In this document: positions 63,454 through 64,000 of the stretch, in pieces
Position numbering within the stretch: the first letter of the stretch is position 1
Layout: each line of letters opens with the position of its first letter
Source: UBA1046 sp012511325
GTDB taxonomy: Bacteria > Bacillota > Clostridia > Saccharofermentanales > DTU023
DNA length: 64,000 nt
Assembly (NCBI GenBank): GCA_050951925.1
Contig: JBMNJZ010000001.1
Coordinates: 620,001-684,000, forward strand
Direction: 5' to 3'
The notes under the pieces: generated by a model
The model's database searches: none
Told to the model about the DNA's origin: nothing
The model's input: only the letters and a program-made list of their open reading frames with translations
Program-made: the position numbers and the translations under genes

Positions 63454-64000
63454 AATCAAAAAAATACAGGAAATTAATTTAGAGCAAAATCTCTACCAAG
63501 TGCAGGACGATAAGCTCAGCAAAGATGTCGCCGCTATTTTGGCCGCTGTCAAAGAAAACGGCGACAAGGCGCTGCGGGAATATACGGCGAAATTCGACGG
63601 CGTAATTATCGACGATTTTACAGTTGCGGAGAGCGAGATCGAGGAAGCTATAAATGCGATGGATAAAGAATTTATAGCGGTCCTGGAACAGGCCCGGGCC
63701 AATATCTATAAATTCCACGAAAGACAAAAGCGAGATGACCTTATAGTCTTTGAAGAAGACGGCAAAATCCTGGGCCAAAAATACACTCCCATCGAAAGAG
63801 TGGGGCTCTATGTGCCGGGCGGCACGGCGGTCTACCCGTCCACGGTGCTGATGACGGCAATACCGGCTAAGATTGCCGGTTGCGCCAATATAGCCATCGT
63901 GTCTCCGCCGGATCGGGACGGCAAAATCTCACCGGCTATCCTGGCCGCCGCCAAGATCGCCGGCGCCGACAAGATCTATAAAGTCGGCGGAGCGCAAGCG
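63446..64000 (+). CDS. hisD: Histidinol dehydrogenase (3' end cut by window)
   Basis: First 185 residues of the NAD-dependent enzyme for the last two steps of histidine synthesis. VKENGDKALREYTAKFDGV, then PIERVGLYVPGGTAVYPSTVLMTAIPAKIAGC and YKVGGAQA are family marks. The zinc and catalytic residues lie beyond the window edge. Confidence 0.96.
   Translation, partial: MIKIKKIQEINLEQNLYQVQDDKLSKDVAAILAAVKENGDKALREYTAKFDGVIIDDFTVAESEIEEAINAMDKEFIAVLEQARANIYKFHERQKRDDLIVFEEDGKILGQKYTPIERVGLYVPGGTAVYPSTVLMTAIPAKIAGCANIAIVSPPDRDGKISPAILAAAKIAGADKIYKVGGAQA

Overview
The window looks like a chromosome segment from an anaerobic clostridial member of the Bacillota. The evidence is a str-type order rpsL-rpsG-fusA-tuf with strong AGGAGG ribosome sites, a cobalamin-dependent ribonucleotide reductase next to a corrinoid adenosyltransferase, a HisZ/short-HisG histidine pathway behind a TrpR-like regulator, and a DUF1847 protein. 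Core genes are GC-balanced. The accessory stretches at about 11-18.5 kb, 32-38.8 kb and 47.8-61 kb are visibly AT-rich. No tRNA, rRNA, integrase or intact transposase was recognised. Both ends cut genes: oppD at the left and hisD at the right.

Layout. 0-2 kb: the two ATPases of an oligopeptide ABC importer. 2.1-6.9 kb: rpsL, rpsG, fusA and a separately promoted tuf. 7-11 kb: lon and a DUF1576 membrane protein. 11-18.6 kb: an accessory array on the minus strand (two GNATs, three DUF4143 ATPases, a small membrane protein, fragments) in which five copies of one repeat family, all in one orientation, separate the gene blocks. 18.8-21.3 kb: a winged-helix AlkZ-like gene broken by one stop codon, and a chromate-transporter pair. 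21.5-25.2 kb: nrdJ and cobO. 25.3-30.5 kb: a zinc-ribbon, Gln-rich membrane protein with a three-gene ABC-2 exporter. 30.7-32 kb: a GMP synthase that has lost most of its glutaminase domain.

32.3-38.8 kb is a second repeat-separated array, on the plus strand, rich in defence-type genes: AbiEi/AbiEii, a DUF262-HNH protein, a HEPN-motif protein, an AbiEii tail fragment and a putative nuclease. A different repeat family follows each block. 38.9-47.8 kb is mostly metabolic: an ornithine cyclodeaminase-like enzyme, DUF1847, a GH13 alpha-glucosidase with a GPH sugar symporter, an AraC/GyrI regulator, a SixA-like phosphatase and small membrane or secreted proteins. 47.9-61 kb is a third accessory region: an OLD-type nuclease, an AlbA_2 regulator, a small HTH protein, a complete type I restriction system, an unknown 506-residue protein, an insertion-sequence scar and small mobile-element-type genes. 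61.4-64 kb holds the start of a histidine operon.

The most unusual points are the two arrays in which accessory genes alternate with same-orientation repeats although no recombinase is visible, the GMP synthase without a glutaminase active site, and the unidentified gene behind hsdS. Everything was read by eye; no database search was possible, so family names rest on remembered motifs.
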